A program made the translations under genes and the position numbers. From positions 1-64,000 of the forward strand of contig NZ_JAAJBT010000008.1 in NCBI RefSeq assembly GCF_011392115.1: a stretch of 64,000 bases of DNA, read 5' to 3'. This document shows positions 8,560 to 16,778 of the stretch, piece after piece. The notes under the pieces are model-generated. The model was given only the letters and a program-made list of their open reading frames with translations. It ran no database searches and was not told the DNA's origin. The first letter of the stretch is position 1; every line of letters starts with the position of its first letter. The DNA is from Flavobacterium difficile (lineage in GTDB: Bacteria > Bacteroidota > Bacteroidia > Flavobacteriales > Flavobacteriaceae).

Positions 8560-8683
8560 AATGTTTACGCACTTAGTTATGTTGTGAACTTTGGAACCGA
8601 TTATTTTCTATCAAAGATAAAATTTCTTGCGAGAAATAAACGTGAATTTACTACAAAATTCGCAATCTTCCCTAATGGCTGTT
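8560..8683 (-). repeat. attC-like site 1, degenerate type A
   Basis: The centre (GGAACCGATTATTTTC, TATCTTTG on the minus strand) is intact, but the left arm reads AATGTTTACGCACTTAG and pairs poorly. The right flank GTTATGT matches site 2's left flank. Confidence 0.75.
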
Positions 8684-8694
8684 ATGTGACGCCT

Positions 8695-9456
8695 TTATTC
8701 GTTTTTCTTATCTTTCCAATATATTTTTTCTATTTCAAATTTCTTAGTTTCTGGGTCGAAATTGTAAATTATTGCGTTTCCAATTAAACAACTTTCATAA
8801 TTTTCCTTTGTTAAATACCAAGAACTCTCAATTTCAATTTTTTTCTTATTACTGAAGTCAAACTCGAATATCGGGTCATTCATTTCTTCAAATTTTTCAA
8901 CGCAATTTTCAGTATTTTCTTTTTTCTTTAATTGCTCTATGAAATCTGAAAACATTGTTTTCTCATCTAAATATTTTTTTATCTTATTGGATTTAACTTC
9001 GAAAAAGTTTAAAGAATTTCCGTCTCCTACAACATCATCTGTAATAACTATGTATGAATTTTCAGCTGTTTTATAAATGTTTATTGACCAAAATCCATCG
9101 ACAATTGTAAACCCTGCTTTGTTGGGTTCAAAATATTTTTGATTAAAATAATCAGGATTGTCGTCAATATAAAAATTATTCTCTTTAATTTCCTTATACC
9201 ATTTAATTCTGTCATTTAATTTCCATTCCCAACTTGGAAAAGCACTATCAGGCAAGAGTAAAATAATGTCAAGTAAGTCTTTATTTATTTTATAGTCAAT
9301 TGCAACTTTATTAATTGAATTTGAATTTTGGATGTTTTCATTTTCTTCGACTTTTAGCGTGTCGTTAAGTTTTGAAGTTGTTGAAATTGTATTTTGAGTT
9401 TTGTTTTCACAAGACAAAAATGTCAAAGTCAAAATTATGAAAATAAGTTGCTTCAT
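8695..9456 (-). CDS. Cassette lipoprotein, unknown function (253 aa)
   Basis: ATG at 9456 gives MKQLIFIILTLTFLSC, a clear lipoprotein signal; the frame is open 75 bases further upstream only because it reads through a recombination site. The mature part starts with an Asn/Thr/Ser-rich linker, followed by an acidic globular region with FPSWEWKLNDRIKWYKEI and GDGNSLNFFEV segments. Family unknown. The cassette ends match over 13 bases (GTTATGTGACGCC). Confidence 0.8.
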   Translation of the reverse strand: MKQLIFIILTLTFLSCENKTQNTISTTSKLNDTLKVEENENIQNSNSINKVAIDYKINKDLLDIILLLPDSAFPSWEWKLNDRIKWYKEIKENNFYIDDNPDYFNQKYFEPNKAGFTIVDGFWSINIYKTAENSYIVITDDVVGDGNSLNFFEVKSNKIKKYLDEKTMFSDFIEQLKKKENTENCVEKFEEMNDPIFEFDFSNKKKIEIESSWYLTKENYESCLIGNAIIYNFDPETKKFEIEKIYWKDKKNE

Positions 9457-9488
9457 TTTATAGGTTTTGTTTTCATAGGGCGTCACAT

Positions 9489-9611
9489 AACGTTCCCCGG
9501 CTTGCTGAAGTGGCGACTTCGTAACCGCCAATTTTCTTTCAAATATAATATTTCTTGTGAAAAGTGAACGTGAGTTTACTACAAAATTCGCAATCTTACC
9601 AAACGCCTGTT
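9489..9611 (-). repeat. attC-like site 2, chimeric (B left arm, A right arm)
   Basis: The left arm is type B (GGCTTGCTGAAGTGGCGACT) and the right arm type A (TTCGCAATCTTACCAAACGC), so the inner stems no longer pair. The -7 element TATATTTG is kept. Left flank ACATAAC, right flank GTTAGCT. Confidence 0.8.
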
Positions 9612-9626
9612 AGCTGTAGGCTTTTT

Positions 9627-10193
9627 TTAATCAGATTGATGAATCCAAATATATCTATTATTCTTGTAAGTAATCACACCACCACCAACTTCATCTTTTC
9701 TTAAAAAAATAGATTTATTGTCTAGTTTTGTTATGGTATCTCCAGCAATTTCTGAATCAATTATTAAAATTTCAAATGTTTTCTTGTCTTCAGTAGTTCC
9801 CCAATAATCAACCCAGCTAAAATCATCCTCCATTTCCCCAGATGATGTATACTTTTCAAATTTAATTTTTCTTTTGGATTTACCATCTAAAATAAATATC
9901 AGGCTTTTATCATTGTTGTTTGTGAAAAAAGCTAAATCTGAAATTTTATCACCGTTTAGATCTGCTTTTATTGTATCTTTTGTGTTTTTGATTTCAAAAC
10001 TTTTGAATTCATTTTTTAAAGAAGAAGTTAAATTTGTTAGAGTATCAAATTCATTTCTATCATCTTCTTTTTGAGAAACAATTTCTGATTTGTTTTTTTT
10101 TGCAAAAGTATCTTTTTGGCTTTGTTCGTTTTCGTTTTTAGTATTACAACTTATAAAGGTGGATATGTAGAAAAGGGCAAAAATTCGATTCAT
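9627..10193 (-). CDS. Cassette lipoprotein with calcium-loop-like segment (188 aa)
   Basis: The signal ends STFISC, followed by a charged low-complexity linker of about 60 residues. The globular part begins IKADLNGDKISDLAFF, which resembles the DxNxDxxxD loop of VCBS/FG-GAP or XAC2610-type periplasmic proteins. Binding of calcium or a surface role is an inference. Confidence 0.75.
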   Translation of the reverse strand: MNRIFALFYISTFISCNTKNENEQSQKDTFAKKNKSEIVSQKEDDRNEFDTLTNLTSSLKNEFKSFEIKNTKDTIKADLNGDKISDLAFFTNNNDKSLIFILDGKSKRKIKFEKYTSSGEMEDDFSWVDYWGTTEDKKTFEILIIDSEIAGDTITKLDNKSIFLRKDEVGGGVITYKNNRYIWIHQSD

Positions 10194-10221
10194 AATTTTT
10201 TGTTTTTTTAAGCTTATTGCT

Positions 10222-10344
10222 ATCGTTCTGCGGCTTGCTGAGTTGGCGACTTCGGAACCAATTATTTTCTATCAAAGATAAAATTTCTTGCGAGAATTAA
10301 ACATTAATTTACTACAAAATTTGCAATTGCGAGAAACCGCTGTT
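10222..10344 (-). repeat. attC-like site 3, chimeric and flank-mutated
   Basis: The left boundary reads ATC instead of AAC; type B-like left arm, type A centre with TATCTTTG, and a divergent right arm GCAATTGCGAGAAACCGCTG. Right flank GTTAGAG provides the stop codon of the next gene. Confidence 0.7.
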
Positions 10345-11278
10345 AGAGACAGTTTTTTTTGTATTCTTCAACAGTAGTAAATATTAATTTTTCAGGCAAC
10401 TCCAACCATTTGTCAATTTCAACTATATTATTCATGTATAAATTGTAAGTTGTTGTCTTTTTCAATTTATTTAATTCTGTTTCATTATTTCCAATGGATT
10501 TGATTTTTTCTTTGAATTCAATAATTTTTTCGCGAGTATATTTTAGCCAATCCATGTTTGCAAAACGCAAGTTTGAGTTTTTTATAATATACAATCTTAA
10601 AATATCTTCTTGCCATGAATAGCTTAACTGATTATCACAATCAATAATTACACACTTGTCTTTTGGTAAACTTTCTAGAAAAGGTATTAAATCATTTTTC
10701 CAAGAAGCATTTCCACTAATGTTACCCCATATTTTATACTCTAATGGATTTTCAGAAATTTTTCTAATTGGTAATCCAGTAAAATATGGATCATAAGTTT
10801 CATCTAAGGTCTTAATTCCAGTGGAGTCTTTAACAATAGAATAAGCAAAATCGAAAAAGTTATCAATTATTTTGAATTCATGAATGTATTTTTCTGATTT
10901 TCGGGACGGATTATTGATAATTAATTCTGATTTTTTTCTGTTTTTTCTGAAATAATTGATAACAAAACCACCACCATCCAATGTAGGTTCCGATTTTAGT
11001 AAGACCGAATCAGGTATATTTTGATTTAATTCGTGTTTGATAATTTCAAAATCTTTATTGGTAAACTTATAAGTTTTGTTGAATACAATAGTATCATTAT
11101 AATCATAAGTTTTATATTTCTTAATACAAGTTAATTCGTTCTTTTTGTAATCAATCCTATATTCAGTAGTAGGATATTTGAAATATCTAAATTCTAAGAT
11201 AACTTTTTCTACTTTACTGTCTTGTGCAATTAAATAATATGGAAGAATAGCAAAGAATAAGAATAGTAATTTTTTCAT
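10343..11278 (-). CDS. Cassette secreted protein, unknown function (311 aa)
   Basis: A Sec signal ends near LIAQ. The mature protein has alternating charged and aromatic segments, a histidine-free N-terminal half and a helical C-terminal quarter (residues about 245-300); no family recognised. The stop codon TAA overlaps the R box of the recombination site (TAACAG). Confidence 0.75.
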   Translation of the reverse strand: MKKLLFLFFAILPYYLIAQDSKVEKVILEFRYFKYPTTEYRIDYKKNELTCIKKYKTYDYNDTIVFNKTYKFTNKDFEIIKHELNQNIPDSVLLKSEPTLDGGGFVINYFRKNRKKSELIINNPSRKSEKYIHEFKIIDNFFDFAYSIVKDSTGIKTLDETYDPYFTGLPIRKISENPLEYKIWGNISGNASWKNDLIPFLESLPKDKCVIIDCDNQLSYSWQEDILRLYIIKNSNLRFANMDWLKYTREKIIEFKEKIKSIGNNETELNKLKKTTTYNLYMNNIVEIDKWLELPEKLIFTTVEEYKKNCL

Positions 11279-11314
11279 AGAAGAGTTTTGTAGTTGTGTG
11301 GTGAAAATTGTTGC

Positions 11315-11439
11315 TAACGTTCCGGCGCTTGTCGAGGTTGCGAACTACGGAACCGCAAATTTTCTTTAAAATATAATGTTTCTTGCGTAAAGTGAACGTA
11401 ATTTTAAAGAAAAAGTCGCCATTTTAGCAAACCGCTGTT
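11315..11439 (-). repeat. attC-like site 4, chimeric (A left arm, B right arm)
   Basis: Left arm GGCGCTTGTCGAGGTTGCGA is type A; the right arm AAGTCGCCATTTTAGCAAAC is type B, the reverse of sites 2 and 3. Flanks TGCTAAC and GTTAACT. Confidence 0.8.
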
Positions 11440-11449
11440 AACTGTAGTT

Positions 11450-11749
11450 TTATTCTTGAATTCTGTTTTTCAAATCCATTCTAGAATGTAGAAATCTAGT
11501 AATCTCAATTTCGTTTTCTTTTATTATTCTAAAGAAAATAATATGTTGTCCAGATTTATATCCATAAATATCATCGCTAATTTCTATATAATTTTTCGCT
11601 AAGTTTTGATTTTCAGCCAATACTTGGCAATCTCCAATAAGTTCAAAATAGTATTTGTCAGCTTGATTTTCAGACCAAACTTCGTATGTATAATCCCAAA
11701 TCTTCGATAGATCTTCTATTGCTTTATTTGTTAATTTGTATTTAGCCAT
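11450..11749 (-). CDS. parE: ParE-family toxin
   Basis: 99-residue RelE/ParE fold: MAKYKLTNKAIEDLSKIWDY at the start, helix with DKYYFELI, and the beta-hairpin IYGYKSGQHIIFFRII followed by EITRFLHSRMDL. ParE toxins poison DNA gyrase. It overlaps the antitoxin gene by 8 bases, which is typical of coupled toxin-antitoxin pairs. Such pairs are frequent in Vibrio superintegrons, where they are thought to stabilise the array. Confidence 0.9.
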   Translation of the reverse strand: MAKYKLTNKAIEDLSKIWDYTYEVWSENQADKYYFELIGDCQVLAENQNLAKNYIEISDDIYGYKSGQHIIFFRIIKENEIEITRFLHSRMDLKNRIQE

Positions 11750-11990
11750 TTCTTTTTTTGGCTTTTAACGATTCAAGATGTTTTTTTGGATCAAAGTCAT
11801 TTGCGATTCCGCTTTCAATTCCTTCATTGATGGCTTTTTTAAGAGCAACAATTTTGCTTTCCTCTTCTTCTAGCAATCTCAATCCAGCTCGAATAACTTC
11901 GCTCGCGTTTTTAAATCTACCTTCTGAAACTCTACTATCGACAAAGTTTTCAAAATAGTTTCCAAGCGATACTGATGTATTTCGTCCCAT
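11742..11990 (-). CDS. parD: ParD-family antitoxin
   Basis: 82 residues with the ribbon-helix-helix N-terminus (NTSVSLGNYFENFVDSRVSEG, RFKNASEVIRAGLRLLEEEE) and a charged C-terminal tail that would wrap the toxin. It precedes the toxin in a two-gene operon within one cassette. The promoter contains a perfect palindrome, so the protein probably represses its own operon. Confidence 0.92.
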   Translation of the reverse strand: MGRNTSVSLGNYFENFVDSRVSEGRFKNASEVIRAGLRLLEEEESKIVALKKAINEGIESGIANDFDPKKHLESLKAKKRNG

Positions 11991-12007
11991 AATTTTTTCA
12001 TTTTTAA

Positions 12008-12036
12008 CAAAGTTACCAAAATTTGGTAATAATCAA
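12008..12036 (-). promoter_or_regulatory. parDE promoter with operator palindrome
   Basis: On the minus strand TTG (12034-12036), 18-base spacer, then TAACTTTG (12008-12015). A palindrome TTACCAAA-A-TTTGGTAA occupies 12013-12029, between and overlapping the two elements, as expected for ParD autorepression. This cassette therefore carries its own promoter. Confidence 0.75.
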
Positions 12037-12075
12037 AGAAAAAGTTGTTTTTTTCTCGGACAAAAAATTACAGTT

Positions 12076-12192
12076 AACGTTTCGCGGCTTCGTGTTAGTA
12101 GCGGCAAGTTAAAGAAAAATGTAATAAGAAATGCTGATGTTCAGAGTATTTCCCAAGAAAGACAAAACGAGCTATTGCGCGAAACCACTGTT
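12076..12192 (-). repeat. attC-like site 5, divergent type
   Basis: Arms GCGGCTTCGTGTTAGTAGC and GCTATTGCGCGAAACCAC pair with one unpaired T. The loop is unrelated to types A and B and lacks the -7 element. Flanks AGTTAAC (matches site 4) and GTTACTG. Confidence 0.8.
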
Positions 12193-12568
12193 ACTGGCTG
12201 GCTTTACTTTCAAAGTCACTTAAGAACTTAACTTTTTTAATTTGATATGTATAATCATTATCATAACCTTTTATTTGATTATTAGTAACCATAATTCTTC
12301 GCGTTCCATTTTCTGTTGAAAAAACTATGTAATAATCTATTTTGAACTTTTTTAAACCTAAAGGTTTTGCATTTTTCAAAATGTCTAAAAGCTGAGCAAT
12401 TTCATCACTATTAAGTTTTCTTACTTCGGCAAATTTTCCGTGAGATTTCTGGTCAGGCCTTTCTAAAACAACTTCTTTAATTCTACTAATTTCTGTTGGA
12501 TAATCAAGGTTTTCTCTTTGAAAGCAGGAAATGAACAATAGTAATAATAAAATTATTTGAGTCTTCAT
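12191..12568 (-). CDS. Cassette lipoprotein, unknown function (125 aa)
   Basis: Short lipoprotein with a signal ending LFISC. The mature part of about 110 residues contains FKIDYYIVFST and a strand-rich C-terminal half, suggesting a small beta protein. The TAA stop at 12191-12193 lies in the recombination-site core (GTTA). Family unknown. Confidence 0.7.
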   Translation of the reverse strand: MKTQIILLLLLFISCFQRENLDYPTEISRIKEVVLERPDQKSHGKFAEVRKLNSDEIAQLLDILKNAKPLGLKKFKIDYYIVFSTENGTRRIMVTNNQIKGYDNDYTYQIKKVKFLSDFESKASQ

Positions 12569-12602
12569 CTTTTTAACGTGTTCGAGTTGAAAGCTTGCCA
12601 GT

Positions 12603-12726
12603 AAAGTTCCTGCGCTTGGCGAGGTTGCGAACTTCGGAACCGATTATTTTCTATCAAAGATAAAATTTCTTGCGAGAAATAGACGTGTATTTACTACAAA
12701 ATTCGCAATCTTGCCAAACGCCTGTT
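12603..12726 (-). repeat. attC-like site 6, type A
   Basis: Left boundary mutated from AACG to AAAG (CAGTAAAG), otherwise type A with TATCTTTG. Right flank GTTAGCT. Confidence 0.85.
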
Positions 12727-12739
12727 AGCTGTAGTTTTT

Positions 12740-13714
12740 TTATTTACAAAAGTTAATAATGTAATTTCGGACTTTAAAATTTTTTATGTCGCCAACTTTT
12801 AAAAATGAATTATAAGCTTCTTCATTTTTATTCACAGCTAAATATGAAATCCCTAAATTAATAAATGTTTCACTGTATAAAAAACCCAATCTTTCTCTTA
12901 TAGAATTTAAATCCATAAGATTAAGTTTTTCATATTCGATTATTGCTTTATCAAATTCGTTATTTTCAAAGTGTAAATTCCCTTTTTTGTGAATCGCATA
13001 AAACTCTTTCTCTATTTTTTCAGTTAACCCTTTAAACATTTGAAAGAAATTAAAGTTATGTTTTATTAAAAAGTCTTTACCAGTTTCATTTTTAAAATAC
13101 GCTTCAGCTTTATTTAATGCAACAATAAACTCGTTATCAAATGATTTTGAAATACCGCTTAAAATTTTAATGTCTTTAATTTTTCCATCTTTAGACAAAA
13201 CAAATTCTGATTTAAATAAATTATTTTTTGTAGATTCAGATGTGTATTTCGAGATGTTTTTTCTTAAAAAGTCTTCAAAAGTTAATTCGTTATTAAATTG
13301 TGGTTTATAAATTTCATTTGAAATGTAAAGAGTATCTTGATTTCTTATTTCAATATCTGATTTGAATTCAATGTTTTTACTTAAAAAATCTTCTTTTTTT
13401 GATAGAATTTGAATCTTGTCATCACCTTTTTCCTGAATTAATAAATTGTTGTTTTCGAATGAAAAAAGCAATTCTCTGAAATCTAGTTTTATTGAATTAT
13501 TTGCATATTTAGCATTGAATTTTTGGTCATTTATTTTAATGGAGTTTGTTAAAAAATCATATTTGGTAAAAGTTGAATATGAAATATGATTTATTTCCAA
13601 AGGATTTCCATTTTCATAAATTGTTTTTTCTAAAATCCAAGTTCCAGTTAACTTTTGGGAATGAACATTTATAAAATTTATAAAAGTCAATAGTAAAAAT
13701 ATTTTCTTTCTCAT
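12740..13714 (-). CDS. Cassette secreted protein with TPR-like C-terminus (324 aa)
   Basis: The signal peptide ends NVHSQ. Residues about 20-110 resemble a lipocalin-like or META-type beta domain starting LTGTWILEK. Residues about 150-200 resemble a TonB C-terminal-like alpha/beta segment (FVLSKDGKIKDIKILSG). Residues 235-320 contain two TPR-like helical pairs (GNLHFENNEFDKAIIEYEKL; INLGISYLAVNKNEEAYNSF). Function unknown; exported to the periplasm or surface. Confidence 0.75.
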   Translation of the reverse strand: MRKKIFLLLTFINFINVHSQKLTGTWILEKTIYENGNPLEINHISYSTFTKYDFLTNSIKINDQKFNAKYANNSIKLDFRELLFSFENNNLLIQEKGDDKIQILSKKEDFLSKNIEFKSDIEIRNQDTLYISNEIYKPQFNNELTFEDFLRKNISKYTSESTKNNLFKSEFVLSKDGKIKDIKILSGISKSFDNEFIVALNKAEAYFKNETGKDFLIKHNFNFFQMFKGLTEKIEKEFYAIHKKGNLHFENNEFDKAIIEYEKLNLMDLNSIRERLGFLYSETFINLGISYLAVNKNEEAYNSFLKVGDIKNFKVRNYIINFCK

Positions 13715-13734
13715 TTTTTTTTAAAATTACACAC

Positions 13735-13858
13735 AACGGTTTCGGGCTTTGCGTTCGGGCGGGTTTCGGAGCACAAAGTTTCAGTTTATTACTAAAGTTT
13801 ATTAGAAGCACACAACTTCAAGTTTACACGTCAGCCCGCCTGACGCAAAACCCGTGTT
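13735..13858 (-). repeat. attC-like site 7, divergent type
   Basis: GC-richer arms GGGCTTTGCGTTCGGGCGGG and CCCGCCTGACGCAAAACCC pair with one unpaired base; the loop is unique. Flanks ACACAAC and GTTAGCA. No match to site 6's right flank, so cassette loss or decay happened here. Confidence 0.8.
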
Positions 13859-13871
13859 AGCACCAGTTATT

Positions 13872-14642
13872 CTATTCATCTGTTCGTTCATTCTCTATAA
13901 TTTCTGCTACAAATGTTCCAATTTTGTCTTTGTAAATTTCAACTAAAAGGTTCGCTCCACCTTCTTGATATGTCCGCTTTATTTTGAGCAAATATTTTTC
14001 GCCTTGCTTGTCAATGCTTAAAATCTCGTCATTCGCTCCATCGTCATCTTTAAGTTCAAAGTAAGGATAGTCACTTTCATAATTTTTATTCTTAACTATT
14101 TTTACAAGTCCTTCATATTTTGCGTTTTTGTCAGAGAAGACTACAGGCGTGTTAATTGAACAACCAGTCAAACCATCATCGTCTGAAACGCCAATACCAA
14201 AATAGGTTGTCGCAATGAACGAAACTTCATTATTGTCAAGGTTTACAATTTTGTTTTGAGTGTGTTTAATTGTCTCATAAATTTTTCTTCCGTCAACATA
14301 GCCTTCAAAATCTTTCGTCTTTATTTTGACATATTTGAATTCTTGGCAATAGTCGTCTGTTGGTTTGATTTTATGGTATTTATCACTTACTTCTGTTACA
14401 TCTACAAAATGTTCGTTTAAGTATGAAATGTCCTTGATTACTTTAAAATTTTCGTCTAATAGTTTTATGTCGTCACCAAGTAAAATTCCTTTTCCGTTGA
14501 CTTTGTAAAAAGTGATTTTAGTTTGGTTTGTGTCAGTCGTAAAGTTTTCAACTTTTTCAGTTGTTTCTTGTTTTGTTTTATTTTCTTGTTGTCCGCAAGA
14601 AATTAGTAAAATCAAACTCAATATTGTTGTCAGTCTTTTTAT
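13872..14642 (-). CDS. Cassette lipoprotein with SH3-like segment; unusual start
   Basis: The frame gives a full lipoprotein signal, KRLTTILSLILLISC, only if translation starts at an ATA codon (14640-14642); the nearest accepted start, TTG at 14621, would leave a signal of seven residues with no positive charge. Either ATA is used or the original ATG has mutated, in which case this is a pseudogene. The mature part contains a FEGYVDGRKIYE strand typical of SH3-like envelope domains and a C-terminal beta-rich region. Its right flank has lost its intact site. Confidence 0.6.
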   Translation of the reverse strand: MKRLTTILSLILLISCGQQENKTKQETTEKVENFTTDTNQTKITFYKVNGKGILLGDDIKLLDENFKVIKDISYLNEHFVDVTEVSDKYHKIKPTDDYCQEFKYVKIKTKDFEGYVDGRKIYETIKHTQNKIVNLDNNEVSFIATTYFGIGVSDDDGLTGCSINTPVVFSDKNAKYEGLVKIVKNKNYESDYPYFELKDDDGANDEILSIDKQGEKYLLKIKRTYQEGGANLLVEIYKDKIGTFVAEIIENERTDE

Positions 14643-14660
14643 TGTCTGTGTGTCGTCTGC

Positions 14661-14681
14661 TAGGCGGTTTCAAGTTTTAAT
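14661..14681 (-). repeat. Truncated attC-like site next to IS30 element
   Basis: GCTAGGCGGTTTCAAGTTTT resembles the start of a site (GCTAACGGTTTC) and follows a partial match to site 7's right flank, but the rest is missing where the insertion sequence begins. Confidence 0.4.
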
Positions 14682-15839
14682 TGCAATTTTTATATTTTGC
14701 ATTACCGTTTTATTTCCCGAATTTTTTTGGCAAAATTTTGATTTTTTGCCTTTTTAATTCGAGAATAAAACTACGTTATTTTTTAGAATATTTGTCATTT
14801 TTTAAATAAAATTTTGGTTTATATACAATCTACTGATTGTGTTAAGAGGGGAGTCATATTCTAAAGTTTTTCTGTGTCTCTCGTTTAGTTGATTTTGCAC
14901 ATCAACAAGTTGTTTTTTTGATACCAAACTGAAGTCAGTTCCTTTAGGGAAATAATCTCTAATTAGGCCGTTTGTGTTTTCATTAGTTGGTCTTTCCCAA
15001 GGCGAAAAGGGATGGGCAAAATAGACTTTAACTTTGCTGTTTTTAGTAAATAATTTGTGCTGTGCCATTTCAGTTCCGTTGTCGTAAGTTAATGATAATT
15101 TTAAGTGTTTAGGAATGTTTTTAAATGCCTTTTCAAACGCTTTTCTGACCGTTGTTGCATCTTTCTTTTTTAGATATACAATAATAAGAAAACGCGTTGT
15201 TCTTTCAACCAGAGTTCCAATCGCACTTTCATGGTTTTTCCCTATGATTAGGTCGCCTTCCCAGTGTCCTGGTATTTCACGAGATGTTACTTCGGCAGGT
15301 CTTTCATCAATACGAATTGGATCTTTAATGGTTGTTCTTTTATCAGCTCCACGACGCACATTACCTCTGTTTTTCCTTTTCTGTCGTAATTGTGAAATAA
15401 GGAGTTTTTCTACTTCACCTTTTGGCTGAATATAAACGTGATAATAGATGCTTTCGTGAGATATTTGCATGGTTAAATCGAATGGATAAAATTGTTTTAA
15501 TGCGTTTGAAATTTGTTGTGGCGACCAACGTAATTTTAAGTGTGAATATACAAAATTTTTCAGTTTAGGATTGTTATCAATTTTACGTTTATTGAAACGT
15601 TTTCCCATAGACTTGTTTACAGAATCAGACAAGGCTTTTAATGCATTATATGGTTCATTTTTGAGTCTTTTTCTTTCACGAGAAATAGTACTTGGATGAA
15701 CAGATAATTCATTGGCAATTTGAATATTTTTTTTGCCTAAAGCAATAAATTTTTCGATACTAAATCTGTCAATTTGATTAAGGTGTTTGAAAGCTTTTTT
15801 CATGTTACAATTTTAAAGAAATTATCTTAAAAAATTGCA
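14682..15839 (-). mobile_element. IS30-family insertion sequence
   Basis: One transposase gene is bounded by imperfect terminal repeats TGCAATTTTT (14682-14691) and AAAAATTGCA (15830-15839). I see no clear target duplication. On the right, bases 15840-15872 keep the leader of a cassette (GATTCTTGATTCTGCG) that resembles 43010-43030; on the left only a stub of a site remains. Insertion was therefore accompanied or followed by a deletion. Exact ends are approximate. Confidence 0.65.
14802..15803 (-). CDS. IS30-family transposase
   Basis: 333 residues. The N-terminal helix-turn-helix segment KKNIQIANELSVHPSTISRE is followed by the IS30 catalytic core with Asp184 in GHWEGDLIIG, Asp241 in LTYDNGTE and Glu275 in RPTNENTNGLIRDYFPKGTD. 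The frame is intact, so it is probably active. It is the only identifiable mobile gene in the array other than the recombinase and is not itself a typical cassette. Confidence 0.95.
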   Translation of the reverse strand: MKKAFKHLNQIDRFSIEKFIALGKKNIQIANELSVHPSTISRERKRLKNEPYNALKALSDSVNKSMGKRFNKRKIDNNPKLKNFVYSHLKLRWSPQQISNALKQFYPFDLTMQISHESIYYHVYIQPKGEVEKLLISQLRQKRKNRGNVRRGADKRTTIKDPIRIDERPAEVTSREIPGHWEGDLIIGKNHESAIGTLVERTTRFLIIVYLKKKDATTVRKAFEKAFKNIPKHLKLSLTYDNGTEMAQHKLFTKNSKVKVYFAHPFSPWERPTNENTNGLIRDYFPKGTDFSLVSKKQLVDVQNQLNERHRKTLEYDSPLNTISRLYINQNFI

Positions 15840-15872
15840 TTAGATTCTTGATTCTGCGTAAAACTTACCGCT

Positions 15873-15996
15873 AACGTTCCGGCGCTTGGCGAGGTTGCGA
15901 ACTTCGGAACCGATTATTTTCTATCAAAGATAAAATTTCTTGCGAGAAATAGACGTGAATTTACTACAAAATTCGCAATCTTGCCAAACGCCTGTT
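15873..15996 (-). repeat. attC-like site 9, type A
   Basis: Complete type A with TATCTTTG on the minus strand. Flanks CGCTAAC and GTTGTAG; from here rightwards every neighbouring pair of flanks matches. Confidence 0.9.
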
Positions 15997-16007
15997 GTAG
16001 GTAGTTT

Positions 16008-16628
16008 TTATTCAAATATTTTCCACCATTTTTTAGTTTCTTTTCGAATAATATTCAGATTTTCTTCAAGTAATTCTCCATTGAAACTTAGAATATATTC
16101 ATTTGACTCAAAATCAAATAATCTTATTTTATCATTTTCTATACTCAATTCGGTTTTGCCTTTTGTGTTTACCCAAATATCTCTTCCTCCAAAACTCCAT
16201 ACGATTTCTCCGTTTTTTGTGAATCTTGTAATTTCCATTTCGCCGCGAGTAATAAAATCATTTTCAATTTTATGAAACTCAAATACAGTTGCGTAATCTA
16301 ATTCTTTGCTCCATCGTAACTCTAAATTTGGTAATTCTAAACAGTAGATTTTATTGCAAACTCGAATCCATATTTTGTCATCCTCGATTATAAAGGAATT
16401 TTCAAATATGCCAGTTCCACCACCAATTTCACAAATTATTGCACTTGAAATTTCTGTACTTAATTCTTTAATAATAATTCCATGTTTGCTTGTCGGCTGA
16501 AATCTATCTTCGTAATCTTTTCCTGTAAAATATACTTTATTGTAAGTTCTTAAATTATCAACTGAATTTAGCGTGTAATTCGGCTCATCAAAAACCTCTA
16601 TTTCGTAATTTTTATAATTCAGTTTCAT
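16008..16628 (-). CDS. Cassette protein, unknown function (206 aa)
   Basis: Soluble protein without signal, starting MKLNYKNYEIEVFDEPNY. It is rich in short beta strands with repeated bulky-aromatic turns (IWIRVCNKIYCLELPNLELRW, GEIVWSFGGRDIWV), suggesting a small beta-propeller-like or PQQ-like fold; this is an inference. Cassette ends match over 10 bases (GTTGTAGGTA). Confidence 0.75.
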   Translation of the reverse strand: MKLNYKNYEIEVFDEPNYTLNSVDNLRTYNKVYFTGKDYEDRFQPTSKHGIIIKELSTEISSAIICEIGGGTGIFENSFIIEDDKIWIRVCNKIYCLELPNLELRWSKELDYATVFEFHKIENDFITRGEMEITRFTKNGEIVWSFGGRDIWVNTKGKTELSIENDKIRLFDFESNEYILSFNGELLEENLNIIRKETKKWWKIFE

Positions 16629-16655
16629 AGTTTCTGCGGGTTCAAAATTACCTAC

Positions 16656-16778
16656 AACGGGTCGCGGCTTGCTGAAGTGGCGACTTCGTAACCGCTAATT
16701 TTCTTTCAAATATAATGTTTCTTGCGAAAAGTAAACGTGATTTTAAAGAAAAAGTCGCCATTTTAGCAAACCGCTGTT
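16656..16778 (-). repeat. attC-like site 10, type B
   Basis: Type B arms with TATATTTG; the left spacer reads GGGTC instead of GTTCC. Flanks CTACAAC and GTTGTGT. Confidence 0.9.

Noticed and set aside
9457..9531. Upstream extension of the lipoprotein gene ending at 8695
   Set aside because: The extension is translated site sequence; the inner ATG gives a perfect lipoprotein signal.
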